This document shows, piece after piece, positions 51,451-63,250 of a stretch of DNA of 64,000 nucleotides; positions within the stretch are counted from its first letter, which is position 1, and every line of letters starts with the position of its first letter. The DNA comes from Mansonella perstans. Taxonomy: Eukaryota; Nematoda; Chromadorea; Rhabditida; Onchocercidae. The stretch covers positions 124,001 to 188,000 of the forward strand of contig JBAMDO010000089.1 in NCBI GenBank assembly GCA_037074765.1, given 5' to 3'. Below the pieces are notes generated by a model. The model was given only the letters and a program-made list of their open reading frames with translations. It was not told the DNA's origin and made no database searches. The translations under genes and the position numbers were made by a program.

Positions 51451-52929
51451 GTTTTATAAAATTTTCAAAAAAAAAAATTAAGAAGATAAAAACAACCACC
51501 TAAAATGGAGTTTTCGATATATCCAATAGCAAAGCAGTTTAATGGTAATATTATGAGAACACTCAAATTGAAGAGCATAGCTTGAAAATTTGAATAAAAA
51601 TGGGAGTTTTATGACTGATAATTTGATGATTTAATGATGGTTGTTATAGGGAGTTTGATGAGGAATAAATGTCTCCCAGAGATGAAGTGAAAGCTCGGGG
51701 TGAGAAGGGGCGGTGAGGTGGAGAAGAAAAAGGATTAGATGTGTATGGGATCCGAAATGGTACGGAAATAAGATTTTAACGATGAATGGAAGGAAAATGA
51801 GGGAAAATGAAGGACAAAGTTTGATCTGGTTTGGTGAACTTCTTTCGGGGTTGGGGACCGATAAAAGATGTAAAATTGTAAAAAGAAGAATGATAATAAA
51901 CGGAAGATCACGGGAAAGAATTAAAGTGGTACTTTTTACCTACGCGATTCTTTCAAGGTCAAGTATCATATACATTTATAAATGAAGAATGTGTCACCAA
52001 GTATGAGTTGACCTATTAATATATATAAATAGATTTTCCAACTAACAAAGCACTTGAAAAAATTGTTAAACTATACTTAGTTGATAGTGGATTATTTTTT
52101 CTCAGTTGATTTTTTTTTAATTTTTTTTGTAAATTTATGACTTATTTTGCTGTCAATGTTAGACATTTACTTTGGAATGATTGTATTACATAAAATATTA
52201 ATGCTAGATACTTGTTTGTTGCAGTTATCTAAATTTTAATCAGTCAGTGCATATTTTAAATGGAAATTAAACAGGAATATCGGCACTTTATACATTGAAA
52301 TTTAATATGTGTAATATTTGAAATAATTTCATGTTTGTTGCGATGATTTTATTCATTAATACAATCAACAATCAATTAATATTTGGTAGTTACTTCTTTA
52401 TTAATTAATTAATTTGCAAATTAAAAAAAAAACTGCCCAAGATACTAAAAATTTCAAATGTTTATAAATATGAGTTATCGATTAATGACAATACTTGCAA
52501 AATTCGAGAAAAGATTCTTGTTCTTTTTTTTTTTTTTTTTTTAGATATTGACTGCAGTAATATTTACATGATTTTGAATTTTTCACAATATTATCACAAA
52601 CTTAAATTAAATTAAATTACGATGATAATAGAATATATACATTGATAACGGAAACAACTGACAAAAGAAAAAAGATTGCTAAAATCTGAAAAAGAACAAA
52701 TTTTATTTCGATTAGTTTTTTAGTAAATACTAAAATTTGGTTTGCTTTTTGTTTTTTTGTTTTTTTAAACAGAAACAAATCAATGTTAAAAATAAATATC
52801 TTCATAGAGTATGAAAAGTTATTCGCAAATTATGCAGCAAATAACAGTAAATATTTATGTCTGATACTGGAAATAATATTAATCGCTTAAAATAATAGTA
52901 TGTTTCCATTCATTTTCTTACCTCCAAAA

Positions 52930-53315
52930 TAAGTGCATTGTTAAGGTGATACGATTATATTGTTAAAGTGATAAGGATAAATTATTATAGTGACAAGAAT
53001 ATATCATAAAAGTAAAAAGAATATGTCATCATGACGATAATATCATTATAATAAGAACACATTATTGCTATTATGATAAGAATATATCATTATAGAATAT
53101 ATTATCATAGCGAATAAAAATATAAAATTACAATAATTATAGCATATTATCGTGATAATAGGAATACGTCATTAAAGCAAGTGATGTAAGGATAGGTTAT
53201 CACAGTGATAAGAATTATCACAAGAGTAGCAAGAATATACTAACATGATAATAAGAATATAGCAATATACAGTAATGGGAGTATACTGTCATAGTAATAT
53301 TTAAAAACAATAATT
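52930..53315. repeat. Degenerate minisatellite, AAGAATATATCATTATAGTG-type unit
   Basis: More than ten worn copies of a 20-30-bp unit (GATAAGAATATATCATTATA and variants) fill this stretch. Confidence 0.75.
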
Positions 53316-53714
53316 AAATTGAGAAAATACTTCTTTGATAAATTTAATATTGTGTTGGCTAAATAATTTTATGAACTAACTGATAATGCGAATTTAAAAA
53401 AAAAGAAAAGATAGAAAATTTAAATAAATTTTTGAAGTTTAAAATTTTGTAGATTTGCAAAACTTATTATTCTATCTATAATCTTTATAAAAATTTTGCT
53501 TTTTTCATTTCCTTACCAACTTTTCATTCATTCTTTCCTTTTTTAAAACATTTTATGAAATAAATATAACCTTGACAAACATTAATTTAAATTTCTTTTA
53601 CCTACTGAAGAAAGGAGAGATTGTTGATAATTGCGCAAGCATTTAGTTTCATGCATCCTTCATGGAACTGCTTTGCATTTCTTTTTCAATAATTTTTATT
53701 TTTCAATTTCGATT

Positions 53715-53950
53715 TCGATTTTCATTCACTGAATATGCAATTTGAACAGGTAATGAAAAAGAGAAGAAAAAGAGAGAGAGAAAGAAGAGAATGATAGAGA
53801 AAGAATTTTTAATTTTAATTTTCATTCATCAGATATGCAATTACTGACAGAGAGAAAGAGTGAAACAAAAAATTTCAATTTCAATTTTTACTTGCATGAT
53901 ATGCAATTTTGATAGAGAAAGAAAGACTATTTCAGATCATGTCATTTGTG
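53715..53950. repeat. Three imperfect units with purine-rich GAGAAAGA arms
   Basis: Each unit has TTTTCATTCAYYRGATATGC, then AATTT/AATTAC, then a GAGAAAGA-rich purine run; units begin near 53719, 53819 and 53886. Confidence 0.65.
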
Positions 53951-55005
53951 CTATTATTTGTCAATAAAAAACTGCACATTTCATTTAGCAAAAGAAAAAA
54001 ATAAATAAATTGAATTAAAAAAAAAAATGATTGAACTTTTTTTTACAAAATTTATGCCCATTTATATGAAAGAGCAATTATTTGTTTTGATTGTTTTTCT
54101 ACCCGCTTGTTTGGTTTTTGTCTTTTTCTTTTCTTCTTTTCTAAAACTTTAATTTATTTTTCCTAAATAACAAATTTCTTAAAAAAAATAGGAAAACTTG
54201 TTTTTGTTGATTGAATGATTTGATTTCTTCTTTTTGATTTTTAGTTAAGTAAAAGCAAAAATAAAAGAAAAGAAGAAAATGCAAACAAAAAAAAATGTAA
54301 CAAGAGAAAAAAATCAAATTAAATAAAAATTAAATTACGTAAAGTTAATTACAAAAAAAGAGTAAAATTTGGGCGAAAGAAAGCGTCATGTAAAAAAAAC
54401 ATGCTAAATTGAAATACTAAAATCAATTTTATTCCAATTCATCGAATTTTTATTTTAATGCCTCTTCAAAAATTTAAATTTGATGTAATTGCAATAAGCA
54501 TAATTGTTTAAGTTTTTCATTTTCGAAAATTTTTAATAAAAAGAAAATTAATTAACTTGCAAAAATGAATTTTTGTAAAGATTCACCAATTTTTTTTTTG
54601 GAATACACAGGACGATTTAACTAGCTAATTAATTAATATTAATTAAACAATTTTAACATTTATATGCATCGTTCTTTCTTTGTAACATTATTCATAATTT
54701 GGCTAAATATATACAATATTATTTAAAAGTAAAATTAAAAAAATATAGATATTTAAAAAAAAAAACTACTTTTCTTATTAATCGATAAATAAGTATAAAT
54801 TATTGGATTAAAAAAAAGAAGGAGAGGAGAAATTTTGAAGCACTTTTTTTTAAATTTTTAAATTAAAATATTTAAATTCCCATTAATAATTGCATTTGCA
54901 TATATATCGTCTTTTTTTCGCATAAATTTTTTTTCTGTATAAATAATAGCTGTCTGAAGGATTGGTGGAAATATTTTATTTCTGTTTTTATTTTTTTCGT
55001 TTCAT

Positions 55006-58000
55006 ATGGAAGAACATTGGTTACTTGAAAATTCGAAATTTATTGCTTCATTAATATTATCAGCTGTAATGGCTGGTCGTTTAAGAAATCAATGGAAAAA
55101 ATTATTTGCTGATACAATATCATCCGATCAACAACAACAACAACAACAGCAAGAACAACAACAACAAGAACAACAACAACAGTCATCATCAGTGCAAGAT
55201 ACTGGTGGTGGTGGCATTAGTAGTAGCAGTAGTAGCAGTAGCAGTAGTAGTAGTAAAAGTAGTAATCGTAGTGCAATATGTTCAGCTTCAGCAGCCTCTG
55301 TAACTCCAGTTGAAAGCGATTCATCGTCTAGTTTAAAAGCAACAAAGGAAAAATCGAAAATTACTAGCATACCGACAAATATTCTCAAATTTCGAAGGAA
55401 ATTACTGCGGCATCAAAAAGGCGAAATAAGCGATGGTAAAGAGGAGAATACGCAATTTGAAAAAGTTTGAAAATATTCTTTATCAAAATTATCATAAAAT
55501 TTAATTATATATTTTGTTGTCCAATGAAAAATGATGCTATTTTCGTATTTGTTAATTTCTTTTTTTACTGTTATCTTTTTGAAATAATTTAAATTCGAGT
55601 CTTTTCTTAAAAAAAAAAAAAAAAAGAAAAAACAAGCATTTAAATAATTTGATTAAAAAAAAGTTACACTATATATAAAATGAAAAAAAACAAAAAAAAA
55701 TAGTTTACACAAATTAAATTTGAAATTTATTTGTTTCCTAATTTATATATAAAAAAGCATTTTGTATTTTTTTTTTAATACTTTGCAAAGAAAAAAAATT
55801 TATTATCATAAATTTGATAATAAATTTAAAATTTAAAATTAACAATTGAACATCATATTTAAATAATTTGAAAAGTAACAACTAAACATTATTATTTAAA
55901 TAATTACAACTGTTTCAATAACATCACTAATTATACAATTGTTTCAACAACATCACTAATTAATAATATTTTATGAATGTAAAAACAAACCATCAAATAA
56001 TTGAAAATATCTAATTTAATTTTTTTTTCCTTCACTTCATTCAATAAATAACTGAAATTATCAATACAAAATTTAAGCCATTTAATAACAATCAAGAAAA
56101 CATACAGGTACGAAAATTTTGCAGCAAATTCCACTCTTAATTTTATTAATTTCCAGACAGCCGCAGTACGAAGACCAGCAAAAAGTAAAATGAAAAAACA
56201 AACTGTCCTGAAATGGAAAGAGGGTACAAAGCCAAGCGCTGAAGAAAGCAAAGAAAAAGTCGAATTATTTATCTTTCATAAAATAAATTTTATTTATCAA
56301 TCGATAAACAATTATCATTAAATCGATTCGGAAATAATCAAAATTTGGTATTTATCGGGACAAACACTGGTCTTTTTTTCCCATGATTAATCAATAACAT
56401 TAATCTCTCTGTCATCCATTCCTTTTTTTGCATATTTATTTCTTTTTTTCCTTTACTTTTCTTGCGTCTTTTCAACAAAAGCAAATTAATAATATCAATA
56501 ATAATAATGATTAATAATAATAACGATTAAAACCTGCAATAACAATAATAGGCAAATGTGATATTTAAAATAATAGTAACAGCAATAATCATAATAACAA
56601 TAACGTTTATAATTTCAATAATATTTATAATAATAATTAATAATAATAATAGTAATAATTAATAATAATAATAATGATAATAATAATAATAGTAATGATA
56701 ATAATGTGACTGAGAATGCTTCAGAATAAAAGTATTCGCAGACTTTTTTTTTCAGAGACGAAAGCGTCGATTAAGGAAAAAGAAACGAGAAGAAAGAAGT
56801 AAGAGAAAAACACCTGTTTTACTAAATGAAAGTGAAAAGGAGCAGAAAACAATTGAAACTGAAAAGGAACAGAAAACAACTGAAACTGAAAAGGAGCAGA
56901 AAACAATTGAAACTGAAAAGGAACAGAAAACAACTGAAAAAGAATTAAAAATAAAGGAGAAAGAAGAGGTAGAAAGTGATAGGGAAGCTGAAGAACAGCC
57001 AGCTACGGAATCTAAAGAAGATGAATCGGAATTTGAAGGATCAACGGAGAGGTAAGAGAAAAATGCAGAATACCGTTTTAATTTTTAATATTTTGAAAAA
57101 AATTTTTTTCTATATTAAATCAAATTTGATTTGCAAAATAAATTAAATGAATAATTTAATGAAAAAAAAAGAAGTTGAAATTCAAATTATTAGTATTAAT
57201 AAATTTGCTAATACAATAAGCTCATATTTATATTAATGTATACTTTATAATCATATTACTATTTTGCCGCTATTATTTTCAAAAATAAAAAGAAAGAAAT
57301 GAAATATTTTGAATATTTTTATGAACTATTTTCAACTATATAATGTTTGGTTAATTAGAATAATTTATTAAAAATTAAAAAAGGAAACAATAGCAAGGAA
57401 ATTTGATAATTTAATTAAAAAATAAAAAGTAAATTTTGCAGGAGCGTTAGGAAGAAAAAAGAAGCATCACCAGTGGTTTGTACTAGTAATACTTCTATTG
57501 GCTCCAAAGAATTTACCGAATCATCATTGATACCAGTGCAACTAGCACATGAATCTAGCAGTATTAAGGGTTCAGAGGAATACATTGTACCACTTATCAG
57601 TCCAGTGAAATCGGCAGATACTGGTCCAGTTACAGAAAATGCAAGCAATATTAGTGAACCTGGTTCTTCCAAAAGTAGTGATAGTTTTGCGAGCACAAAA
57701 AACATCATATATGATATGACAGATGATGCTGAACCGATTATCGTGTCCAGCCATGCATGTCGTATTCTGGAAATTATAATGAAAAAACAACTGTTCAAAA
57801 ATGCTGCAGCATCAGAAACGGAAAATGAATTAATCCGATTGTATTTTGCTGGCAAAATTCCATCAGAGCGTGAAAAAGCTGCGCAACAAACGCTGGAAAA
57901 AGCAGTTAATTTAGCTGTGACAAGAGTCAAATCAAGTGTACTAAGTGAAGATTTATATCATTTCTTAGATAGCAATCGCACAATGGCAATTAGTTTAATA

Positions 58001-58069
58001 ATTGATGCGATGAAATATCGAAAAAAAGACTTCCTACCAGAATTCTGGACTTATGATCGAACGAACTAA
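55006..58069 (+). CDS. Orphan low-complexity protein with polyQ, polySer and EKEQKT repeats
   Basis: Four exons give 494 aa: 55006-55464, 56157-56258, 56756-57051, 57442-58069; every junction keeps phase. An N-terminal hydrophobic patch FIASLILSAVMAG (12-24) is followed by a Gln-rich tract (42-59), a Gly run and 12 serines (72-83). Exon 2 encodes a basic linker (VRRPAKSKMKKQTVLKWKEG). Exon 3 starts with RRKRRLRKKKREER (188-201), a plausible nuclear signal, then four 9-residue EKEQKT(I/T)ET units (214-249) and an acidic segment. The C-terminal 100 residues look globular and helical (SSHACRILEIIMKKQLFKNA, ISLIIDAMKYRKKDFLPEFW). No family is recognised. ATG 55069 is an alternative start. Stopping at 55470 in exon 1 gives a shorter 154-aa protein, but the GTTTGA donor and later exons argue for splicing. 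Confidence 0.7.
56490..56706. repeat. AAT/AAC microsatellite in orphan-gene intron 2
   Basis: Imperfect (AAT)n with AAC, AGT and GAT variants occupies most of the 497-bp intron. Confidence 0.85.
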
Positions 58070-58604
58070 AAGGGAATCCTTATTAGCAGAAAATTATCTT
58101 CCTAAATAATATTTATTTTTTATTTTTGAAATTGAAAATTCCATCGCTGCTTTATTAAGCATATCTTGATAAAACTGTTATGCAAAATATAGAATTATTG
58201 ATTGGCAAAATTGTATAGTATTCGTTTATTTCTGTATATCATACAATTAATCCAATGAAAACAGGAAAAAGTGATAATTATATAGACAATTATATTGTTC
58301 AATTAACCAACATGCTATTTATAAAATTATCAATCTGAAATAAATGACCAGTCGTTTCAAAGAATCCAGAATTACAAAAGTGTGGAAAAATATGTTATCA
58401 TGCAATATTCATCTGTCCATTAGAAAATGTTTTTTTTTTTTTTTTTTTTTTTGCATTATTCCCAGCATGACATCTAATTCCGGATAATGTAATCCGGATA
58501 AGCCTAAAACTCAAAATGAAATTATGGAAACCTTATACAACAAATAGTAATACACATCAAGCAAAATTTACCAATGACTCTTTCACATTATCTTGTTGAT
58601 AAAT

Positions 58605-61373
58605 TCATATGAAACGACACAATGTAACACACCGCACCAAATTCAGTTCGTTGGTATCAGTTGATGTTTTATAGCAATCATAAGTTTCCAGGGCTTTTAC
58701 AATACCGGTACGAATAATATTTTCCATGGTACCATCACCGCGCCACACTACTCCTTGGCCATCAGATCCTTCTAGTACAAGCATATGTGTGTCTAACTTG
58801 AAGAATCCTAACTTACCAGTAATTTGTAACATCAACGTTTTAGTTGTATTTACAGCAATTCGAATGCTTGCAGTTGCATTACCAAATGCAATTTGCATGT
58901 GCATATATTGCAATTCTTGCAGTCGAAAATGCTCCACCAAGCTGCTTTGTTGATGACATATGGTTGCAATTGGTACTGGATTGCAATCACAAATTGCACT
59001 CAATGCATCGATAAGATCATGGCTTTCTTGATGAAGAACAGTGTTACATTCATTGTACAAACGATGCTTAGCATCTTGTGGTTGTTCAAATGTTGCCTCT
59101 ACAACTATACTTTCAATTGCTCCTATTTTTGCAATATTTGCCTTAATTAATGCAATCGGTATTGAGTATCGCAATGGATAGATAATTTTCAAAAATGTTT
59201 GATGCTTTGCCGAAAATTCCGCAAGTAGTTGAGCTGTTTGCTCCGAAAGTGCAGCTGCACCAATGCATATCGCTTTCTTCTTTAATGCTAAAATTAATTA
59301 ATTCTTACAAAAATAAAAAAATTCCTCGCAAATAGTAAAAACGCACATGATTATTATGCATACACTTTTCTCCCTTTCATTTTTTAACTTGTAAATTTTA
59401 AACAAAAATTTTCCATAAAATTTTCAAAATTTTCATTAACGCTAAATTTATTAAAAATAGAAGAAAAAACAGCTGACATAAAATAATGAAAGTAAATGCA
59501 CAAAATTCATTTAACTTATGCCAGAATTAATTTTATTTGTAGAGGGGGAATTTCACAACATAAAATAATAATTATTTAATAGCTATTACAGAGAAAAAAA
59601 AACCTTGGGCCTGCATACAAAACAGAGCATTATGAGCAATATGACCAACAATGATAACAGCATTTATATCATTTCTTGAAATTAGCTGAAATGCTGTATG
59701 TGATACAGATGGTATATCGTTATCAGCTGCAATTTCGATACTTCGTTCCGTAACAGGACACCAAATCGCTGAAAATATATTGAAATGTAAAAATGTACAA
59801 AAAAAAAATTCAAATTTTATCAATATTGTGTTTTTTCGCAAAATTTTTAATAGAATGTTAAATTTTATTATAACTCTTTCGCATGTTTGAATATTATGAA
59901 CTTTGTAATTTAGTTCTGCAATATATGCTTATACTTTTATGCTTTTTATTAATAATAGTACAGTTGTTGAAAAAAATCATTATCCAATCATTTATGACAA
60001 ACTTTATCAATCGTTTATAGTATATGGCGTACAATGTACTGTTAAGAATAATGTTTTTAATATTGCGAAAAGTCTTAATTGCAAATTTAAATTAATATTT
60101 ACTGGGTCGAACAAACAAACAGCGATTCAGGTAATCCAAAAGTTGAAACATTACAGGTATGAAAGTTTATGCAGTACATTCTCCAATCAAAGTTAGAGAA
60201 ATGAAATGCTAATAGTAAATTTGGTTCAAAAAATTTTGACTCAATAATAGTTTGATCTTTCCTGATCGCTACAAAAAAATTAATTAAAAAGTACATTTAA
60301 TGAGAATATTAAAGTTTACATGATAATTAAAACAATGAAGTAAATCGAGTGAAATTTAATTTCATAGTTTTGCACTACAAATCTTTAATTACTATAATTA
60401 AGTTTGAATAAATTTTTTATTAAATGAAATAGGACCAATCAAGAAATTGATTTTTTTCTGCTTTTTTTAGTTACATAATTTCCGGAAGTCCATTATCCGG
60501 AAATGCGGAAAAAAATGTTTGAAAAAAAAAATCTTTTTTGTAATGTAAAAAATATCACTGTATGCTGGAAGAAGTGGTAGTCATTTAAAAGGTGATAGAA
60601 TAAGTTTGATGAAGAAGACAGTGTTCTGTAGTCTGATTCCTTGAACTTTTAAAGCACTAATTATGAAACGCATGGTCAAACTTGTGTGACACGTATGGTC
60701 GAATAAAATTATAATAAACAGCGAGTCTAGTGTTTAGGAAACTTCAGAATATTAATATTACATTCTTTTTGATTATTAATTAGCCTATACCTAATTATCC
60801 TACTCAGTTTTTCCCTTTCTCCTCAAAATCTCAAACAATTACAACATTACTCATATTAATTCCTTATTAATTTCTCATAATACAACTGAAATGAATGATT
60901 TTTCTTAGCTGATAGTTCTCATTTAGCATTACAGCTCTTACTGTCAAAATCTCTTGAATTACCAAGCACTGCATGTTTGTTAACAGTACCCTCGTACCAG
61001 TTGCTTCAATTATTTTGTGGTCATTAAAAATTCAAATACGAGAATAAAAACGAACATTCAAACTTGTTTTTGAGTAATATTAGGTGCTTGTACTAAATTA
61101 AGTAACAAGCAATATATTATTTGTGAAATATAATATATTTTTATTTATTTAAGATTACATATTCAACTATTAAAGGAAATTCTTATAATGCAATAATAGT
61201 AATTACATTCCAACTGGAAAAACTTTTTGAAATATTTTATCAAAAAATCAAATGACGTCAAAAATACCTTTTAAAGTGAATCGTTTAATTTCGGTGATTA
61301 ACTGAACGTAGTATTCTACCAATTCTTCATCACTACACACCAAACCAATTAATAATTTTATCTGGTCATCCAT
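58605..61373 (-). CDS. GFOD-like Gfo/Idh/MocA-family protein, probably without normal cofactor site
   Basis: Three minus-strand exons give 317 aa: 61268-61373, 59604-59768, 58605-59287. The order of elements fits glucose-fructose oxidoreductase domain proteins: first strand and helix (IKLLIGLVCSDEELVEYY), second strand FTLKAIWCPVTERSIEIAAD, VSHTAFQLISRNDINAVIIV, third strand KKKAICIGAAALSEQ, KIIYPLRYSIPIALIKANI, GAIESIVVEATF, and a beta C-domain. In active family members the N-terminus has a GxGxxG dinucleotide loop and a Lys in an EKP motif. Here the loop reads GLVCSD and the EKP position IGAAAL, so normal NAD(P) catalysis is unlikely. It could be a pseudoenzyme. Family assignment is from remembered similarity and moderate; the exon model itself is solid. 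Intron 1 is long (59769-61267). Confidence 0.6.
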
Positions 61374-62371
61374 TGCTCAAGATTTTCATTGATGACACGT
61401 ATCAAATCATCTAATTACACTTGCCAGTTCATTTGTCTTGACGTATACAATATTTCCACGTTCCACATATGTTGGCATTCATTATGTGCATATTTTGACG
61501 CCGTTTCAATCGAAACTGATTAAAAAAAGGATAAAACTTTCGTGAAAATTAAAATTAAATCGATTAATTACAAATACTTGAGTAGAATGTAAGAAAATGA
61601 GAGTATAGGAACAAATAGTATACAGAAACGTGTAGATAAAGGTCACACGTCTTAAGAATCTCTGTACATTATAAAATCATGTAAATATAAATTAGAAATA
61701 TTGATGAAGCGAAAAAACATAAGAACAATGACGGACGTGAAAATTTCGTCAAGATGTATAGATGAGTGACGTGAAATAATGAATGTAAAATGAATTCGTA
61801 TTAAAAATTCAACGATAAACAACAATACTTCAGATAGTCTCTATATAACAAGAAATGTCACATTAAAACAATGTAACAATCGTGTGTCATCAATAGCCAT
61901 ATATGTAAATGCAAAGCTCCAAAAAAAAAAAAAAAATAATAAAATAAAAAGCTACGTAAAGCTTACAAAATATAAAGACGTAAAGATACGTAAGTCAACG
62001 CGAATATCGCATTAAAATATGCACATAGCATTAAAAGATGCACGAAAATGTAAACTTATTACAAATGTCCGGTAAAAACGCGTACTAAAGTGCGTAAATA
62101 AATCGTAAACATCGTAAATATAGGCCAAAAACATGCATTAATAAATGCAACGTGAAAATTTTTTATGCAGTGTTTACTCGTAACTTACGTATCTTTAAGC
62201 TCAAATAAGGTATAATAAAAAAAAGGCATTAATATGACAATAATTAATGAAAGATTTTATTTTTCATTTTTTAATTCACTTTTCATTTGCTATCATTGTA
62301 ATAACTTAATTTGCTATATATATATACTTTCATACTTTTATACTTTTATATATACTTGGCATATTTTTACT
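61374..62371. other. Intergenic region
   Basis: No gene was recognised. It includes an A-run near 61921-61936 and a stretch with many short TACGTAA/CGTAAA motifs (61950-62170). Confidence 0.45.
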
Positions 62372-62658
62372 AAAGTCTAAACATAATTGCTAATTTTGGT
62401 AGAAAATAAATATTTGGAACTTTGTAAGTAAGTAAATAAGTGAACAAACAAGTAAAGTAAATGGAAAAACAAATAAAACAAAACATAAATGTAATCAATC
62501 CATTTTTGCATAATTTGCTATGCCTTTATGTAATCTAATGCATAATTACTAATGTTTGGCAGAAAATAAACACTTAAAAAGTTAACTTTATAAGTAAATC
62601 AGTAAGTTAGCAAATCAAAGACAAATGAAACAACACATAAATGTATTTCAATCCAATC
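62372..62658. repeat. Pair of ~125-bp diverged direct repeats
   Basis: Copy 1 (about 62372-62500) and copy 2 (about 62532-62658) share ATAATT(G/A)CTAAT, GGYAGAAAATAAA, a TAAGTAAAT-rich centre and ACATAAATGTA...CAATCCA, at roughly 75-80% identity by eye. Confidence 0.75.
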
Positions 62659-63250
62659 ATCAAAATTACGTTATATAACAAAATCGACGTTGCATAGATT
62701 TGTTTCATAACGAACCTATTTGGTTTGAATAAATTATTGATACATAAATTGTTTGGACTAGTCCGATCATTGTTATTGTTGAGCTTATTGCGCCAGTTTG
62801 CGGTGGTTATTTTGGTATTACTTAATGCTCTCTCAGTTTTATTTAGCTATTCTTTACAAATTCTTGTTTATTTTACAAAATTTATTTACTTTGCTAATTA
62901 ATTATCATTTAATTTTTCGCTTTGTTAACACTTTGTCAACGATTGTATTTATTGTTTATTTTAAAGTCGCTCATTTTTTCTTTCTTTTTTCCATCATTTT
63001 AATAATTCCTTTTGTTTTTGCTTTCTTTTTTTTTTTGCATTGTTTTTTCATTCATCAATTCATCATTGTATTGTTTTATTTTATTACATTACTCTATAAC
63101 TTTCTGTTTAAAAATTACAATAATATCTATGAGTTTTCACTAGCTGATATGTTTAGCTGATCAATTGTCATATAAGCTCATCAAATTATTTTTAAATTGA
63201 TTTTACTGAAATTTTATTTGTAATTTTATTACAACTTTATTTTAAGGTGA

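Larger units (their letters stand above)
50871..55005. other. Long AT-rich region upstream of ZP gene and orphan gene
   Basis: It should hold the missing 5' exon(s) of the ZP gene and the promoter of the orphan gene at 55.0 kb. Beyond the repeats listed and a G-rich patch (about 51690-51860) nothing is supported. Confidence 0.4.

Noticed and set aside
51713..51985. 90-codon open frame in the G-rich patch
   Set aside because: Arg/Lys/Trp-rich translation without homology; explained by local base bias.
52617..52805. Minus-strand hydrophobic stretch ILAIFFLLSVVSVIN as signal-peptide exon of the ZP gene
   Set aside because: Looks like a signal peptide with a TTTCAG acceptor and GTATAT donor, but its phase does not fit either form of the next exon and it has no in-frame ATG after the acceptor.
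57415..57930. 171-codon minus-strand open frame
   Set aside because: Antisense shadow of the orphan gene's last exon, whose plus-strand frame has matching splice phase.
58477..58503. TCCGGATAATGTAATCCGGATA as a transposon end (similar TCCGGAA pairs at 60479-60502)
   Set aside because: Short motif only; no terminal inverted repeats or target duplications could be defined.
59939..60196. 85-codon plus-strand open frame inside intron 1 of the GFOD-like gene
   Set aside because: Composition looks protein-like and a donor-like CAG|GTAATC occurs, but no second exon, homology or start context supports it; kept only as a candidate.
62798..63160. 120-codon hydrophobic open frame
   Set aside because: Phe/Leu/Ile-rich translation of T-rich DNA; no splice logic or family, and no mitochondrial landmarks as seen in the nad2 block.
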